NCBI RefSeq assembly: GCF_005765165.1 | Contig: NZ_VCIW01000021.1 | Coordinates: 1 to 64,000, forward strand | Length of the DNA: 64,000 bases | Origin: Paenibacillus antri | Lineage (GTDB): Bacteria > Bacillota > Bacilli > Paenibacillales > YIM-B00363 | Direction of reading: 5' to 3' | Shown: positions 35,742-45,271 of the stretch, in pieces | Layout: each line of letters starts with the position of its first letter | How positions within the stretch are numbered: the stretch's first letter is position 1 | Program-made: the position numbers and the translations under genes | The notes under the pieces: generated by a model | Seen by the model: only the letters and a program-made list of their open reading frames with translations | The model's database searches: none | Told to the model about the DNA's origin: nothing

Positions 35742-36805
35742 CGATTTTATATATGAATCTTGCGGCGGTATACCTGCTAGCATTCATGTCCAGGTACTTA
35801 TCGACGCGGACGGCGATCGGGCCGGCGGGCATTCGTCCGAGCTACTATTTCGGATTGCTTGCGGCCGCTTCGTTGTGTCTTGTATCGGGGTTGCGGAGAA
35901 ATATAGGGGATACGTTCTTCTATATGCATTCCTACGTGGTCGAGGATTTTAGCTTGGAGAACCTTTCTCTGTCGGGAGATTTCGGGTTTACCATTCTTCA
36001 AGCGCTGTTGCATCGGATCACGGACGACCCGCAAATCCTGATCTTCGTAACGGGGGTAGCGACGAACGCCCTCATCGTCGTAGTGCTTCTGAAATATAGC
36101 CGGATGATCGAGCTCGCGTTGTTCGTATACATCGCGTCGGGCATGTTTACCGTATCGATGAACGGCATTCGCCAATACTTGGCGGCAGCGATCATATTCG
36201 CGGGACTCAAGTACGTCTTGAACGGAGATTGGAAGAAATATTTCTGCATCGTTCTTTTCGCGTCGACCTTTCACAAAACGGCGCTGATTTTGCTTCCGAT
36301 CTATTTTCTCGTACGTCGCGAGGCTTGGACGAAGATGACTCTGATGCTATTGGGCGTGGCGGTCATGTTGGCGCTCGGATTCAATCTGGTTTCCAACATT
36401 TTGTTCGCTGCACTGGGCGATACCAAGTACAGCGTATACTCAGAGTTCAACGAAGGCGGAGCCAACGTCATTCGCTTGGCCGTCAATATGGTTCCGATCG
36501 TCATCGCGTACTTGGGAAGACATAAGCTGAGGCAACTTTGGCCGAAGAGCGATTACATCGTTAATTTGGCATTGCTCAGCAACGTCATTATGTTGATTGC
36601 GACGCAAAATTGGATCTTTGCAAGACTGAATATTTACTTCGATTTATATAATTTGATCTTAATCTCTTGGGGAGTAAAGTTATTCGTGGAGAAGCATAGG
36701 TCGCTGATCTATTACGGCATGATTGCTTTCTACGCGGTGTATTTCTTCTTCGAGCATGACATCATTCTTAATTTGCACTATCAAAGCGACTATATTAGAT
36801 TTTAG
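35738..36805 (+). CDS. EpsG-family polysaccharide polymerase-like membrane protein
   Basis: A 355-residue polytopic protein with about ten membrane helices and the EpsG-family segment GLRRNIGDTFFYMHSY (about residues 48-63) after TM2, followed by TGVATNALIVV and NGIRQYLAAAI. EpsG-like proteins are the presumed Wzy-type polymerases of Firmicute exopolysaccharides. ATG 35738 overlaps the previous stop; the longer frame from 35645 lies in the glycosyltransferase gene. It is the only polymerase-like gene seen in the window. Confidence 0.88.
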   Translation: MTILYMNLAAVYLLAFMSRYLSTRTAIGPAGIRPSYYFGLLAAASLCLVSGLRRNIGDTFFYMHSYVVEDFSLENLSLSGDFGFTILQALLHRITDDPQILIFVTGVATNALIVVVLLKYSRMIELALFVYIASGMFTVSMNGIRQYLAAAIIFAGLKYVLNGDWKKYFCIVLFASTFHKTALILLPIYFLVRREAWTKMTLMLLGVAVMLALGFNLVSNILFAALGDTKYSVYSEFNEGGANVIRLAVNMVPIVIAYLGRHKLRQLWPKSDYIVNLALLSNVIMLIATQNWIFARLNIYFDLYNLILISWGVKLFVEKHRSLIYYGMIAFYAVYFFFEHDIILNLHYQSDYIRF

Positions 36806-36832
36806 ATAATCGCGGAAAACGGGGTGTTTCCA

Positions 36833-37579
36833 ATGAATGAAGGCGCGCGAATCCCGAAACGAATCCACTACTGCTGGTTCGGGAGGGGAGAGAAGCCGAA
36901 GAAAATCGCCATGTGTATGCAAAGTTGGAAGAAGCATCTGTCTGACTACGAGTTCGTCGAATGGAACGAGGACACGTTTGATCTTAACGCTAACGCATTC
37001 GTACGCGAAGCCTACGACGCAAAGAAATACGCGTTCGTGAGCGATTTCGTACGTCTGCATGCGCTGTACGAATACGGTGGAATATACTTGGATACCGACG
37101 TAGAGGTCGTGAAGTCGCTCGATCCGCTGTTAACCCATGAGGCGTTCTCGGGTTTCGAGGATGAGACGAATTTGCAGTCGGGCACGATGGGCGCGGTGAA
37201 GGGTCATTCTTGGATTTACGACCTACTCACATATTACGAAGGCAAACCGTTCGTTCTCCCGGACGGCTCGCTCGACACGACCTCGAACACGTCGATCATG
37301 ACCAGGATGTGCGCGCAAGAGGGCCTCGTAACGAACGGGAACTATCAAGAGCTTCCCAATGGCGTCGTATTTTATCCACGAACATATTTTAGTCCTTACG
37401 ATTATATTAACGGGGCGACCTTCATCAGCGACGAAAGCTATACGATTCACCACTTCGCGAAATCTTGGCTTCCTACTCACGTGCGCTTGCGGGGCGAAGT
37501 TAAGCGGATCGTCGGTCGTTATATCGGGCCACGATTCATTGCGAGTATTCGAGCGATTATGACAGGATCCCGTTCATAA
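36833..37579 (+). CDS. Glycosyltransferase, GT32/capsular-synthesis type
   Basis: A 248-residue enzyme with IPKRIHYCWFGRGEKP at the N-terminus, KYAFVSDFVRLHALYEYGGI and the metal-binding YLDTDVEV, the hallmarks of the GT32 (DXD, Och1-like) family. ATG 36833 follows GGGG at 8 bases; GTG 36824 is also in frame. It is the last gene before an internal SinR-type operator, so transcription may either end partially here or be reinforced downstream. Confidence 0.9.
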   Translation: MNEGARIPKRIHYCWFGRGEKPKKIAMCMQSWKKHLSDYEFVEWNEDTFDLNANAFVREAYDAKKYAFVSDFVRLHALYEYGGIYLDTDVEVVKSLDPLLTHEAFSGFEDETNLQSGTMGAVKGHSWIYDLLTYYEGKPFVLPDGSLDTTSNTSIMTRMCAQEGLVTNGNYQELPNGVVFYPRTYFSPYDYINGATFISDESYTIHHFAKSWLPTHVRLRGEVKRIVGRYIGPRFIASIRAIMTGSRS

Positions 37580-37613
37580 CCCATTGACGGGGCGTAACGC
37601 AGATGTTAATCTG

Positions 37614-37642
37614 TTCATATGTTCACTATAAAGAACATTATT
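37614..37642 (+). promoter_or_regulatory. Internal SinR-type operator, weak promoter
   Basis: GTTCACTATAAAGAAC (37621-37636) is identical to the operator at 29467. The flanking hexamers in the standard places are TTCATA (37614-37619) and ATTATT (37637-37642), poor matches to -35 and -10 boxes, so this may be a weak or relic promoter, or SinR may act as a roadblock inside the operon. Confidence 0.6.
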
Positions 37643-37675
37643 GTGCTGTATAAAGAATTTTGTGAGGGGTATACG

Positions 37676-38866
37676 ATGAGTAGCGAACCCATACCGGTAT
37701 ACGGCGAGTTTGACAAAGAAATGCGACTTCTACTCCGACTGCTGCGGACGGAAAACATCGAAGACATCGATCAAGCATTGGGGAAAGCGTCGGCCGAGAT
37801 CGATTGGGGTGTATTCATTCGGTTGATCGCTCATCATCGCGTATACCCGTTTCTTTATAACCGTCTGAAGTCGTCCCCCGCCGTGCCGAAGGGAACGATG
37901 CAATGGCTAACATGGAGCTTCCGCCAAAATACGATCCAGATGCTGCACCTGGCCGCGGAGATGGAACAGATCGGCGTGCAATTGCATGGGCTCGGCGTGC
38001 CGGTGCTGTTTCTGAAGGGGCCAGTTCTTGCAGCCGAGCTTTACGGCGGTTTGTCCCTTCGGACGTCCTGCGACTTGGACTTCTTAGTGCCGATCGAACG
38101 GCTGGAGGAGGTCGAACGCTTCCTTGAGGGAAGGGGATACTGCAAGGACGATTACATCCAATCCGTACTCGGGGACTGGAAGTGGCGTCACCACCATGTC
38201 ACCTTTCACCATCCGGAGAAGGGAATTAAGGCCGAGGTGCATTGGCGGCTCCATCCCGGACCTGCGAAGGAACCACACTTCCTCGAGCTATGGCAGCGGC
38301 GAAGGAAGAGCTCCGTCACGAGCTTTCCGGTAAATATGCTCGGCTTGGAGGATTTGCTCCTGTTCTTGTCGATGCACGGCGCTCGTCACGGTTGGTCGCG
38401 GCTGCGATGGTTGGTGGATATCGATCGTGTCGCGCGCAAGAAGCTGGATCCGGCACTGCTTGAGGCGCTTATGAAGGGGGGACATTGCGCTCATGTCGTG
38501 GGCCAAGCCGTTCGTCTCGCTGGGGATTTGTTGGGCACGCCCCTAAGCGGACGCCTCGCTGTGCTCGCTGCGTCCAAACGTTCAAAGCTACTCGCAAAGG
38601 CTGCCGAGTTCTACCTGCGGGACATGGTCAATTTGCACACCGAACCCGTTCCCGAGCCGGTCAGTCGATACCACAAGCGACACCTATTCGACCTCATGTC
38701 GTTCCCGCATAAGTGCTTATTTCTTCTCAGCTTTCTATTCCCATATCACGAAGACGCAAAAACGATGCCTCTGCCGAAACCGCTGCATTGGCTATACTTC
38801 CCGCTCCGCCCGCTCCTATGGGCGTGGAGGAAGGCCGGTCTTGCGGCTCGCTCCGAAGGAGGATAA
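37676..38866 (+). CDS. Nucleotidyltransferase-family protein within the eps operon
   Basis: A 396-residue protein of the same uncharacterised nucleotidyltransferase family as 18660-19667: the signature is FLKGPVLAAELYGGLSLRTS then CDLDFLVP, with HWRLHPG and HGARHGWSRLRWL downstream. ATG 37676 follows GAGGGG; the frame opens upstream at 37619 inside the operator. Such proteins accompany kinase-bearing lasso clusters; here it sits 8 kb away from the lasso genes, behind an identical SinR operator, so it could act on either peptide or on sugar. Role unproven. Confidence 0.82.
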   Translation: MSSEPIPVYGEFDKEMRLLLRLLRTENIEDIDQALGKASAEIDWGVFIRLIAHHRVYPFLYNRLKSSPAVPKGTMQWLTWSFRQNTIQMLHLAAEMEQIGVQLHGLGVPVLFLKGPVLAAELYGGLSLRTSCDLDFLVPIERLEEVERFLEGRGYCKDDYIQSVLGDWKWRHHHVTFHHPEKGIKAEVHWRLHPGPAKEPHFLELWQRRRKSSVTSFPVNMLGLEDLLLFLSMHGARHGWSRLRWLVDIDRVARKKLDPALLEALMKGGHCAHVVGQAVRLAGDLLGTPLSGRLAVLAASKRSKLLAKAAEFYLRDMVNLHTEPVPEPVSRYHKRHLFDLMSFPHKCLFLLSFLFPYHEDAKTMPLPKPLHWLYFPLRPLLWAWRKAGLAARSEGG

Positions 38867-38867
38867 G

Positions 38868-39533
38868 ATGATTCGATTGTTCCGGAAGGCGCTGGCCACG
38901 ATAAGGCAGGAGCGGGACGAGAGGGGCGCGTATATGGTCTTTCTCATGTATGCCTCACATCTCTTGGGTTTATTGCGAGGCTTGCTATATCGGGTCCTAT
39001 ACTTTGCGAATATCAGCGGTTTCCTCTTCGCGATGCAAGGCAGCAGCAAGATCGAGATTTTTCATAAGAGGGCGAGCGTTCGCATCGGCAAGTTCGTCTT
39101 CATCCGCAAGAACGCCAGCCTTCGGGTTGACTACGACGGAGATCTTATGCTCGGGGATTACGTGTTCATTAACGACAACTGCAATATCAATTGCGTCAAC
39201 CGGGTCCACATCGGTGCACGGACGAAGATTGCGCCCAACGTATGCATTAACGATCACGATCATGATTATAAAGGCGTCTCCGGCGGCCGCCTGTTGAAGG
39301 GCGAGGTGATCATCGGCAACAACGTATGGATCGGATCCAACGTCGTAGTGCTGCGAGACACCGTCATCGGAGACAACGCCGTCATCGCGGCGGGCAGTGT
39401 CGTGAAAGGCCACGTCGAGCCGAATACGCTGTTTTATAACCGAAGGGAAACGCGGCATATTCCGATCCCGTCTGGCTCGGAGGCCGCCGCGGCGGCGCAG
39501 CCGACACCATCGGGAAGGGGGGGTGCGGGATGA
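38868..39533 (+). CDS. Hexapeptide-repeat acyltransferase
   Basis: A 221-residue left-handed beta-helix acyltransferase (maltose/galactoside acetyltransferase-like). Hexapeptide repeats run from about residue 60 to 195 (VRIGKFVFI, LMLGDYVFI, VHIGARTKI, VIIGNNVWIGSNVVVLRDTVIGDNAVIAAGSVV as a region), with the catalytic His in NDHDHD. It probably O-acetylates a polysaccharide sugar. ATG 38868 follows AAGGAGGA directly after the previous stop. A short Ala/Gly-rich tail precedes a 4-bp overlap with the next gene. Confidence 0.88.
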   Translation: MIRLFRKALATIRQERDERGAYMVFLMYASHLLGLLRGLLYRVLYFANISGFLFAMQGSSKIEIFHKRASVRIGKFVFIRKNASLRVDYDGDLMLGDYVFINDNCNINCVNRVHIGARTKIAPNVCINDHDHDYKGVSGGRLLKGEVIIGNNVWIGSNVVVLRDTVIGDNAVIAAGSVVKGHVEPNTLFYNRRETRHIPIPSGSEAAAAAQPTPSGRGGAG

Positions 39534-40762
39534 AAAAGAGGATTCTGGTTACCGCGTACGATCTCGAAATCGGCGGCATCGAGCGAAGCCTAATCAATAT
39601 GCTGGAACATTTCGACTACGAACGGTTCGAGGTTGATTTGCTTCTCTTCAGCCATACTGGCGATCTGGTTAGGCTCATTCCGACCCGAGTCAACCTGTTG
39701 CCGGAGAATAAGCGTTTCTCCGTATTTCGTAAGCCGTTAGGCCAATGCCTACGGGACGGCCAGTGGTTTGCGGTTTTCACGAGGCTGTTCTGCAAATACG
39801 CCGCGGTTTGGCAAGCGCGATCCCGGAATCTGAAAGAAGACGCCGGCTACATACAGATGCAACTCATCGCGAAGTACGTTTCAATGTTTCTGCCTAAGCA
39901 ACAGTGCCGATACGACATAGCAATCAGTTACGCATGGCCGCACGATTACGTTGCGGATAAAGTCGACGCTGACGTCAAGGTCGGTTGGATTCATACCGAT
40001 TATGGCGAACTCGAGATCGACAACGAACGAGACTTAAAAATATGGGAGCGATTCGTTCATATCGCTTCGATATCCGAGGCATGCACATCCTCATTTGTGG
40101 CGCGATATCCAACGCTTGCCGAGAAGATCGTGCTCGTAGAGAACATCAATTCGCCCGGCTTCGTCAAGGAACTGGCCGACGAGGCGGCCCTTCCGGAAGA
40201 GATGCGGAAGGACGAACGACAAGCGACTTTCGATATCGTATCCGTTGGAAGGCTGTCCTTCGTCAAGGGCTTCGACTTGGCGATTGAGGCGCTTCGACTC
40301 CTGCATGAAAAGGGGTACGACGACATCCGCTGGTTCGTAGTCGGGTATGGAGGCTACGAGGCCGACCTGAAACGAATGATCGCAGCGCATAGGCTGCAGG
40401 ACAGCTTCCGACTCGTCGGGAAGAAATCCAACCCGTACCCATACATTAAGGCTTGCGATTTGTACGTGCAACCTTCCCGATACGAGGGCAAAGCCGTTAC
40501 CGTCACCGAAGCGCAAATTTTGCACAAACCGATTCTGATCACGGGCTATCCGACCGCGCACAGTCAGGTCGAGGACGGCGTCGACGGCCGGATTTGCGAG
40601 TTGAGCGCGGAGGGGATTGCCCAGGGGATCGAGGCGCTTTATTTAGACGAAGAGGAGCGACGCCGGCTCGTCCGCAACGTCGCGCAGCGGGATTACGGTA
40701 ACAGCCACGAATTGAAAAAACTTTATCGCGTGATGGCTCGGGGTGAAGGGGCATGGGGATGA
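39530..40762 (+). CDS. Glycosyltransferase family 4
   Basis: A 410-residue GT-B enzyme starting KRILVTAYDLEIGGIERSL, with VGWIHTDYGELE and the donor-site segment QPSRYEGKAVTVTEAQILHKP, where the E-x7-E pair of GT4 is conserved. It belongs to the subfamily with GGIE/GGGAE N-termini also represented at 40794 and 42972, so three related enzymes may add similar sugars in sequence. ATG 39530 overlaps the acyltransferase stop. Confidence 0.9.
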   Translation: MKKRILVTAYDLEIGGIERSLINMLEHFDYERFEVDLLLFSHTGDLVRLIPTRVNLLPENKRFSVFRKPLGQCLRDGQWFAVFTRLFCKYAAVWQARSRNLKEDAGYIQMQLIAKYVSMFLPKQQCRYDIAISYAWPHDYVADKVDADVKVGWIHTDYGELEIDNERDLKIWERFVHIASISEACTSSFVARYPTLAEKIVLVENINSPGFVKELADEAALPEEMRKDERQATFDIVSVGRLSFVKGFDLAIEALRLLHEKGYDDIRWFVVGYGGYEADLKRMIAAHRLQDSFRLVGKKSNPYPYIKACDLYVQPSRYEGKAVTVTEAQILHKPILITGYPTAHSQVEDGVDGRICELSAEGIAQGIEALYLDEEERRRLVRNVAQRDYGNSHELKKLYRVMARGEGAWG

Positions 40763-40793
40763 AGATGATCAGAATCTACGGATGTAGGATGCT

Positions 40794-41933
40794 ATGAAGA
40801 AAGTGCTCTTTTTTATCGAAAGCCTTGGCGGCGGTGGAGCTGAAAAGGTGCTCTCGGATCTAGTCAAGCATCTTGATCCGGCAAAATACGATATTACGGT
40901 CGGAACCGTAGTGGATGGCGGCATCTATACGGAAGCGGTGAGCAGTTATTGCAAGGTGGCGCCCATCCTTGAGCGACCGACCGAAGGGGATAGTTACCTC
41001 CGTAAATTCTGGTACAAAGTGAAGTATAAACTCATCTATCGGCTGCCGGTTTCTTGGGTATATAAGTTCACTGTGAAAGACACATACGACGTCGAAATCG
41101 GTTTCGTAGAGGGGTTCGCCACCAAGTTCGTCTCGCGATCGGCAAACCCCAGAAGCCGAAAAATTGCGTGGCTCCATTGTGACCCCATTAATCACAGCTA
41201 TGCCGACAGCTATTATTCGGACCTCGACGACCAAATAAACAGCTATAAAACCTTCGACCACATCGTGTGCGTGTCGCACAATGTTAAGGATGCATTCGAG
41301 AAGCGGATGTTTAAGAGCCGGAAGGTGACGGTATGCTACAACCCGATCGATAGCGCGTCGGTTGTAAACCGTAGCTTAGAAAGCGGCGAATTCCGCCTGA
41401 ATACACGCGGGAGTAAGATGTTGTTGTGCTCAATCGGGAGACTTGTTCCTGAAAAGGGATACGTCCAATTGTTGGAGGCCGTCCGTGAGCTCAAAAATGA
41501 CGGTCTTCAATTGGAGCTTTGGATCATAGGTGAAGGTGAGGAGCGGGGCAAACTGGAGGAGTTTATCGCACAGCATGACTTGGAGGATACGGTGACATTA
41601 ATGGGTTTTGATCTGAACCCGTACCGTCTCCTGAAAATGTGCGACGTTTACGTTTGTTCCTCCAAAGCGGAGGGATTCAGCATGGCTGTCGCCGAAGCGA
41701 TGGTTTTGGGGCTTCCGGTCGTTAGCACGAATTGCGCGGGTCCATCCGAGTTGCTAGGGGACGGAGAATATGGGTATTTGGTAGACAATAACTCGAGGTC
41801 TCTTTATGAAGGAATCAAAACCTTGATTACGAACGAAGAGGTTCGTCATCGGTTCAAGCGTAAATCGCTAGAGCGCAGAAATATATTTAATATGGCACGT
41901 TCCATTCAGCAGATCGAAAATTTATTTTCCTAG
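40794..41933 (+). CDS. Glycosyltransferase family 4
   Basis: A 379-residue GT4 enzyme: VLFFIESLGGGGAEKVLSDL at the N-terminus, IAWLHCDPINHS, SIGRLVPEKGY and the donor motif SSKAEGFSMAVAEAMVLGLPV. The ribosome site is weak (ATGTAGGATG region). It shares the overall pattern of 42972, and both have a conserved RYDVEI/TYDVEIGF-EGFATK/EGYPTK segment, so they are likely paralogues. Base composition is visibly AT-richer than the flanks from about here to 49 kb. Confidence 0.9.
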   Translation: MKKVLFFIESLGGGGAEKVLSDLVKHLDPAKYDITVGTVVDGGIYTEAVSSYCKVAPILERPTEGDSYLRKFWYKVKYKLIYRLPVSWVYKFTVKDTYDVEIGFVEGFATKFVSRSANPRSRKIAWLHCDPINHSYADSYYSDLDDQINSYKTFDHIVCVSHNVKDAFEKRMFKSRKVTVCYNPIDSASVVNRSLESGEFRLNTRGSKMLLCSIGRLVPEKGYVQLLEAVRELKNDGLQLELWIIGEGEERGKLEEFIAQHDLEDTVTLMGFDLNPYRLLKMCDVYVCSSKAEGFSMAVAEAMVLGLPVVSTNCAGPSELLGDGEYGYLVDNNSRSLYEGIKTLITNEEVRHRFKRKSLERRNIFNMARSIQQIENLFS

Positions 41934-41941
41934 GTGATGAA

Positions 41942-42997
41942 ATGCAACCTTACATTAGCGTCATCGTTCCTGTGTATAACGCGGAAAAATTCATAAGAAG
42001 ATGTGTCGACTCCCTTCTATCGCAGAGCTATCGGGACTTTGAGGTGCTGCTGATCAACGACGGCTCAACGGATCGCAGCGGTCCGATTTGCGACGAGTAT
42101 CAGGAACGGTATGAAAATATAAGGGTGTTTCATACAGAAAATCGAGGGGTATCCGCTGCTAGAAACCTTGGGATTGAACAATGTAATGGGGAATACGTTC
42201 AATTCGTAGACTCCGACGACTTTGTCGACGAGAATTACATCCTTGGGATGCTTGAGGGGATAAGCGAAGGGATCGATCTCGTAATCGGTGGCATTCGCCA
42301 GGTGGAGGAGCGCGGTGGTCGGTTTCTGGTAACGAAAGAATATCGGCAGCCGCCTGGGGAATATAGCAAATCCGAGCTCGGAGAACATTTCAGGGATTTG
42401 CTGTTAAACTCCTATATCAATTACTGTTACGCTAAATTATTCAGAAAACGAATATTAACCGATCATGGAATTCGTTTCGATCAAGACATCAGTCTAGGCG
42501 AGGACACCCTTTTTGTCCTTAAGACGCTCGACCGCACCAACGCCTTTGCCGTCAAAGAGGAGATCTATTATAACTATGTCCAACATTCGAACCTTACCTT
42601 AACGTATCGCTTTCGACCGGATAAATTTCGCGTGTTGAACGACCTCCACTTCGCGATCGTAGACTTTTGCAAAGTGAACCGGTGTTACGATCAAAAAACA
42701 AGGACGGCGCTAGACAAGCGATATATGGAGCTGATTTTGTTTTGCTTAGACGAAAATTTTAAAAGAGGTTTCCCGCAAGCGTTACAAATTAAGAAACAGC
42801 TTGGTGTTTTGCTAGGGGATGAACATATTCAGAAATTTGTCACTCAAGGAAATGAAATTAAGCAGCAGTATCCCCTGATTCTTATACAGGCCATTCGATC
42901 GAAAAATCCTTATTTTTATTTTATTGTTTACTATTCCTTGATCGTCTATCGGAAGGTAAGGAGCAAAAAAAATGAAAAGGCTGCTGTTCGTCGCTAA
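41942..42997 (+). CDS. Glycosyltransferase family 2
   Basis: A 351-residue GT-A enzyme: ISVIVPVYNAEKFIRRCVDS, LLINDGSTDRSG and QFVDSDDFVD motifs of family 2, followed by a helical C-terminal part and a membrane-associated aromatic stretch near the end (NPYFYFIVYYSLIVY). AGGTGA precedes ATG 41942. The 3' end overlaps the next gene by 26 bp. Similar in layout to EpsJ-type transferases; the donor sugar is unknown. Confidence 0.9.
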   Translation: MQPYISVIVPVYNAEKFIRRCVDSLLSQSYRDFEVLLINDGSTDRSGPICDEYQERYENIRVFHTENRGVSAARNLGIEQCNGEYVQFVDSDDFVDENYILGMLEGISEGIDLVIGGIRQVEERGGRFLVTKEYRQPPGEYSKSELGEHFRDLLLNSYINYCYAKLFRKRILTDHGIRFDQDISLGEDTLFVLKTLDRTNAFAVKEEIYYNYVQHSNLTLTYRFRPDKFRVLNDLHFAIVDFCKVNRCYDQKTRTALDKRYMELILFCLDENFKRGFPQALQIKKQLGVLLGDEHIQKFVTQGNEIKQQYPLILIQAIRSKNPYFYFIVYYSLIVYRKVRSKKNEKAAVRR

Positions 42998-44063
42998 ATG
43001 CGAGTCTATCGGGGGATTGGAAAAGACGCTGTCTGCTTATACCGGCATGCTAAATACCGGCGAGTACGAGATTACCGTGATGACGGGACAATACAACCCG
43101 TCGTTACGAGACATGCTTCCGAAAGAAGTGAATTACAAAGCGTTATTTCGCAGACGGTTTAAAGGATTGGATCGGATCTTAATGCACGCTCCTCGATCGC
43201 TATTGCATCGATGGTACATTCGAGAACGTTACGACGTTGAGATTTCGTTCCAGGAAGGGTATCCGACGAAGATCGTCTCGGGGGCAAATTCACGAACCAA
43301 GAAGCTGATCTGGTTCCATAACGATCCTGCCTATCACGATTTTAACTTGTCCTTTATCCCGGATAAAGCGAAATTACGGGAGACGATCCGAACCTACGAC
43401 GCATTGGTCGCGGTTTCCGAATCGATCAAGAAAGCTTACGCCGCATATATGCAATTGCCGGACATGACGGTGATCTATAACCCGATCGATGTTCCATTCC
43501 TGATCGATTGTTCCAAGCAAAACGTCGAGGAAGATTTGAAGGAGGGCATATTTCGATTATGTTGCGTCGGCCGGCTTTCCGAGGAAAAGCAATACGACAT
43601 GCTTGTCGACTGCGTGGTCGACCTGCTTCGGGAAGGGGAGAACGTGGAACTGCTGATTATCGGTGAAGGCAGTTTATATGACGATCTGAAGAGAAAGATC
43701 GACAACTCCAACGTTCAGGATGCGATTAAGCTTCTAGGCTTTAAAAGCAATCCGTACCCCTATGTTGCAAAATCATCTTTGCTTGTTTGTTGTTCGAGAA
43801 CAGAATCGTTTGGACTGGTCGTTGCGGAGGCGTTGGCGCTGGGGGTTCCAGTCGTCGCCACGAGGTGCGGAGGGCCCGAGGAGATACTGGGGCAAGGCGA
43901 GTACGGCTTGCTGACCGACAATAATAAAACCTCCTTGTTGGCAGGACTTAAGCGCATGATTCGCGATCCGGAACTTTATGCAACCTACCGAAAATCGTGC
44001 GCCGAAGCAGTAAAGAAATTCGAAAAGCAAAAGATACTGAGGGAAATAGAAAACTTATTTTGA
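42972..44063 (+). CDS. Glycosyltransferase family 4
   Basis: A 363-residue GT4 enzyme beginning KRLLFVAKCESIGGLEKTLS, with LIWFHNDPAYHD, CCVGRLSEEKQYD and CCSRTESFGLVVAEALALGVPV. Close in architecture to the 40794 product. AAGGAG inside the end of the previous gene serves as its ribosome site. Codon use is AT-leaning like its neighbours. Confidence 0.9.
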   Translation: MKRLLFVAKCESIGGLEKTLSAYTGMLNTGEYEITVMTGQYNPSLRDMLPKEVNYKALFRRRFKGLDRILMHAPRSLLHRWYIRERYDVEISFQEGYPTKIVSGANSRTKKLIWFHNDPAYHDFNLSFIPDKAKLRETIRTYDALVAVSESIKKAYAAYMQLPDMTVIYNPIDVPFLIDCSKQNVEEDLKEGIFRLCCVGRLSEEKQYDMLVDCVVDLLREGENVELLIIGEGSLYDDLKRKIDNSNVQDAIKLLGFKSNPYPYVAKSSLLVCCSRTESFGLVVAEALALGVPVVATRCGGPEEILGQGEYGLLTDNNKTSLLAGLKRMIRDPELYATYRKSCAEAVKKFEKQKILREIENLF

Positions 44064-44081
44064 ATCTATGGAGGAAACATC

Positions 44082-45269
44082 GTGAAAAAAGTTGTGCTGT
44101 ATAGCCATGGAGGTAGCGGGAATCGAGGCTGCGAGGCGATCGTAAGAGGGACTTACAAAATCATGCGGGATCAGCTGCAGGAAACCCCCGTGTATCTCTG
44201 TTCGCTGAATAAAGACGAAGACGAGGCAGTCGGCTTGTCGAGTCATATGAATATCGTTCCTTACTCGAATTATGTAACGAGGAAGTCCGTCGACCATATG
44301 AAGGCCGCGGCGATGAACAGACTGTTCGGAAAAGCGGACTACTATGTGACTCTGGCGCAAAAAAATCTTTACGAGCTGTTCGGTCAAGAAACGCTCGCGG
44401 TTTCGATCGGGGGCGATAATTATTGTTATACCGATTCCAAATGGCTGTATCTGAGCCATAAAGAAGCCAAACGGAAACGGGCGAAAACCGTCCTTTGGGG
44501 TTGCTCTTTAGAAGAAAAGAATATGGATGACGAAATGATTCGCGACCTAAGCAGTTATGATCTTATCATCGCGCGTGAGAGTCTAACGTACGAATTATTG
44601 CTTCGCAAAAACATTGCGAAAAACACGAAGCTGTTTCCTGACCCAGCGTTCCAATTGGACTACGAAGAAGTTGAGTTGCCGGCGAAATTCGCAAGAAGAA
44701 ATACGATCGGCATCAATTTAAGTCCTTATATTTTTTCTACGGACATTGATCAGGAACAGGTCATCGATATGTACGCGGGCTTCATTAGACATCTTCTCTC
44801 GCATACGGATTCCCAGATTGCGTTGATTCCGCATGTATTCTGGAGCCACAGCAGCGATCTCGACGTCATGCGTCAGGTCCTTGCCAGGGCGGGGAATGAG
44901 GAACGCGTGTTTATCGTCGAGGCTCGCTTCAATTGTATGCAAATGAAATATGTCATTTCGCAATGCCGAATGTTCATCGGAGCTAGAACGCATTCAACGA
45001 TCGCAGCCTATTCCACTTGCGTTCCTACGTTAGTTCTGGGGTATTCGGTCAAATCGCGCGGAATCGCCCGCGACATTTTCGGTTCGGAGAAAGACATGGT
45101 GATATCAGTGAAAGAGATTCGAAGTACGGAAGATCTGATTACTGCGTTCAATCATATCTGGAACCGCGAAGATTCGATTCGGGCGCATCTTAAGCAGATA
45201 ATGCCCGACTATAAGAGTAGAGTCGTTCTCGCCAGCAACGAATTGAAGAAACTAGTTTCCGGAAGGTAA
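44082..45269 (+). CDS. Polysaccharide pyruvyl transferase
   Basis: A 395-residue protein of the pyruvyl-transferase family (EpsI/EpsO, WcaK, CsaB-like): GSGNRGCEAIVRGTY at the N-terminus, SIGGDNYCY, WGCSLE and RTHSTIAAYSTCVPTLVLGYSVKSRG in the C-terminal half. It adds a pyruvate ketal from phosphoenolpyruvate to a sugar, giving negative charge. In Paenibacillaceae pyruvylated cell-wall polymers also anchor SLH proteins, and an SLH protein is encoded at 49208; whether this enzyme serves that or the matrix polymer is open. GTG 44082 follows GGAGG. Confidence 0.9.
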   Translation: MKKVVLYSHGGSGNRGCEAIVRGTYKIMRDQLQETPVYLCSLNKDEDEAVGLSSHMNIVPYSNYVTRKSVDHMKAAAMNRLFGKADYYVTLAQKNLYELFGQETLAVSIGGDNYCYTDSKWLYLSHKEAKRKRAKTVLWGCSLEEKNMDDEMIRDLSSYDLIIARESLTYELLLRKNIAKNTKLFPDPAFQLDYEEVELPAKFARRNTIGINLSPYIFSTDIDQEQVIDMYAGFIRHLLSHTDSQIALIPHVFWSHSSDLDVMRQVLARAGNEERVFIVEARFNCMQMKYVISQCRMFIGARTHSTIAAYSTCVPTLVLGYSVKSRGIARDIFGSEKDMVISVKEIRSTEDLITAFNHIWNREDSIRAHLKQIMPDYKSRVVLASNELKKLVSGR

Positions 45270-45271
45270 CT

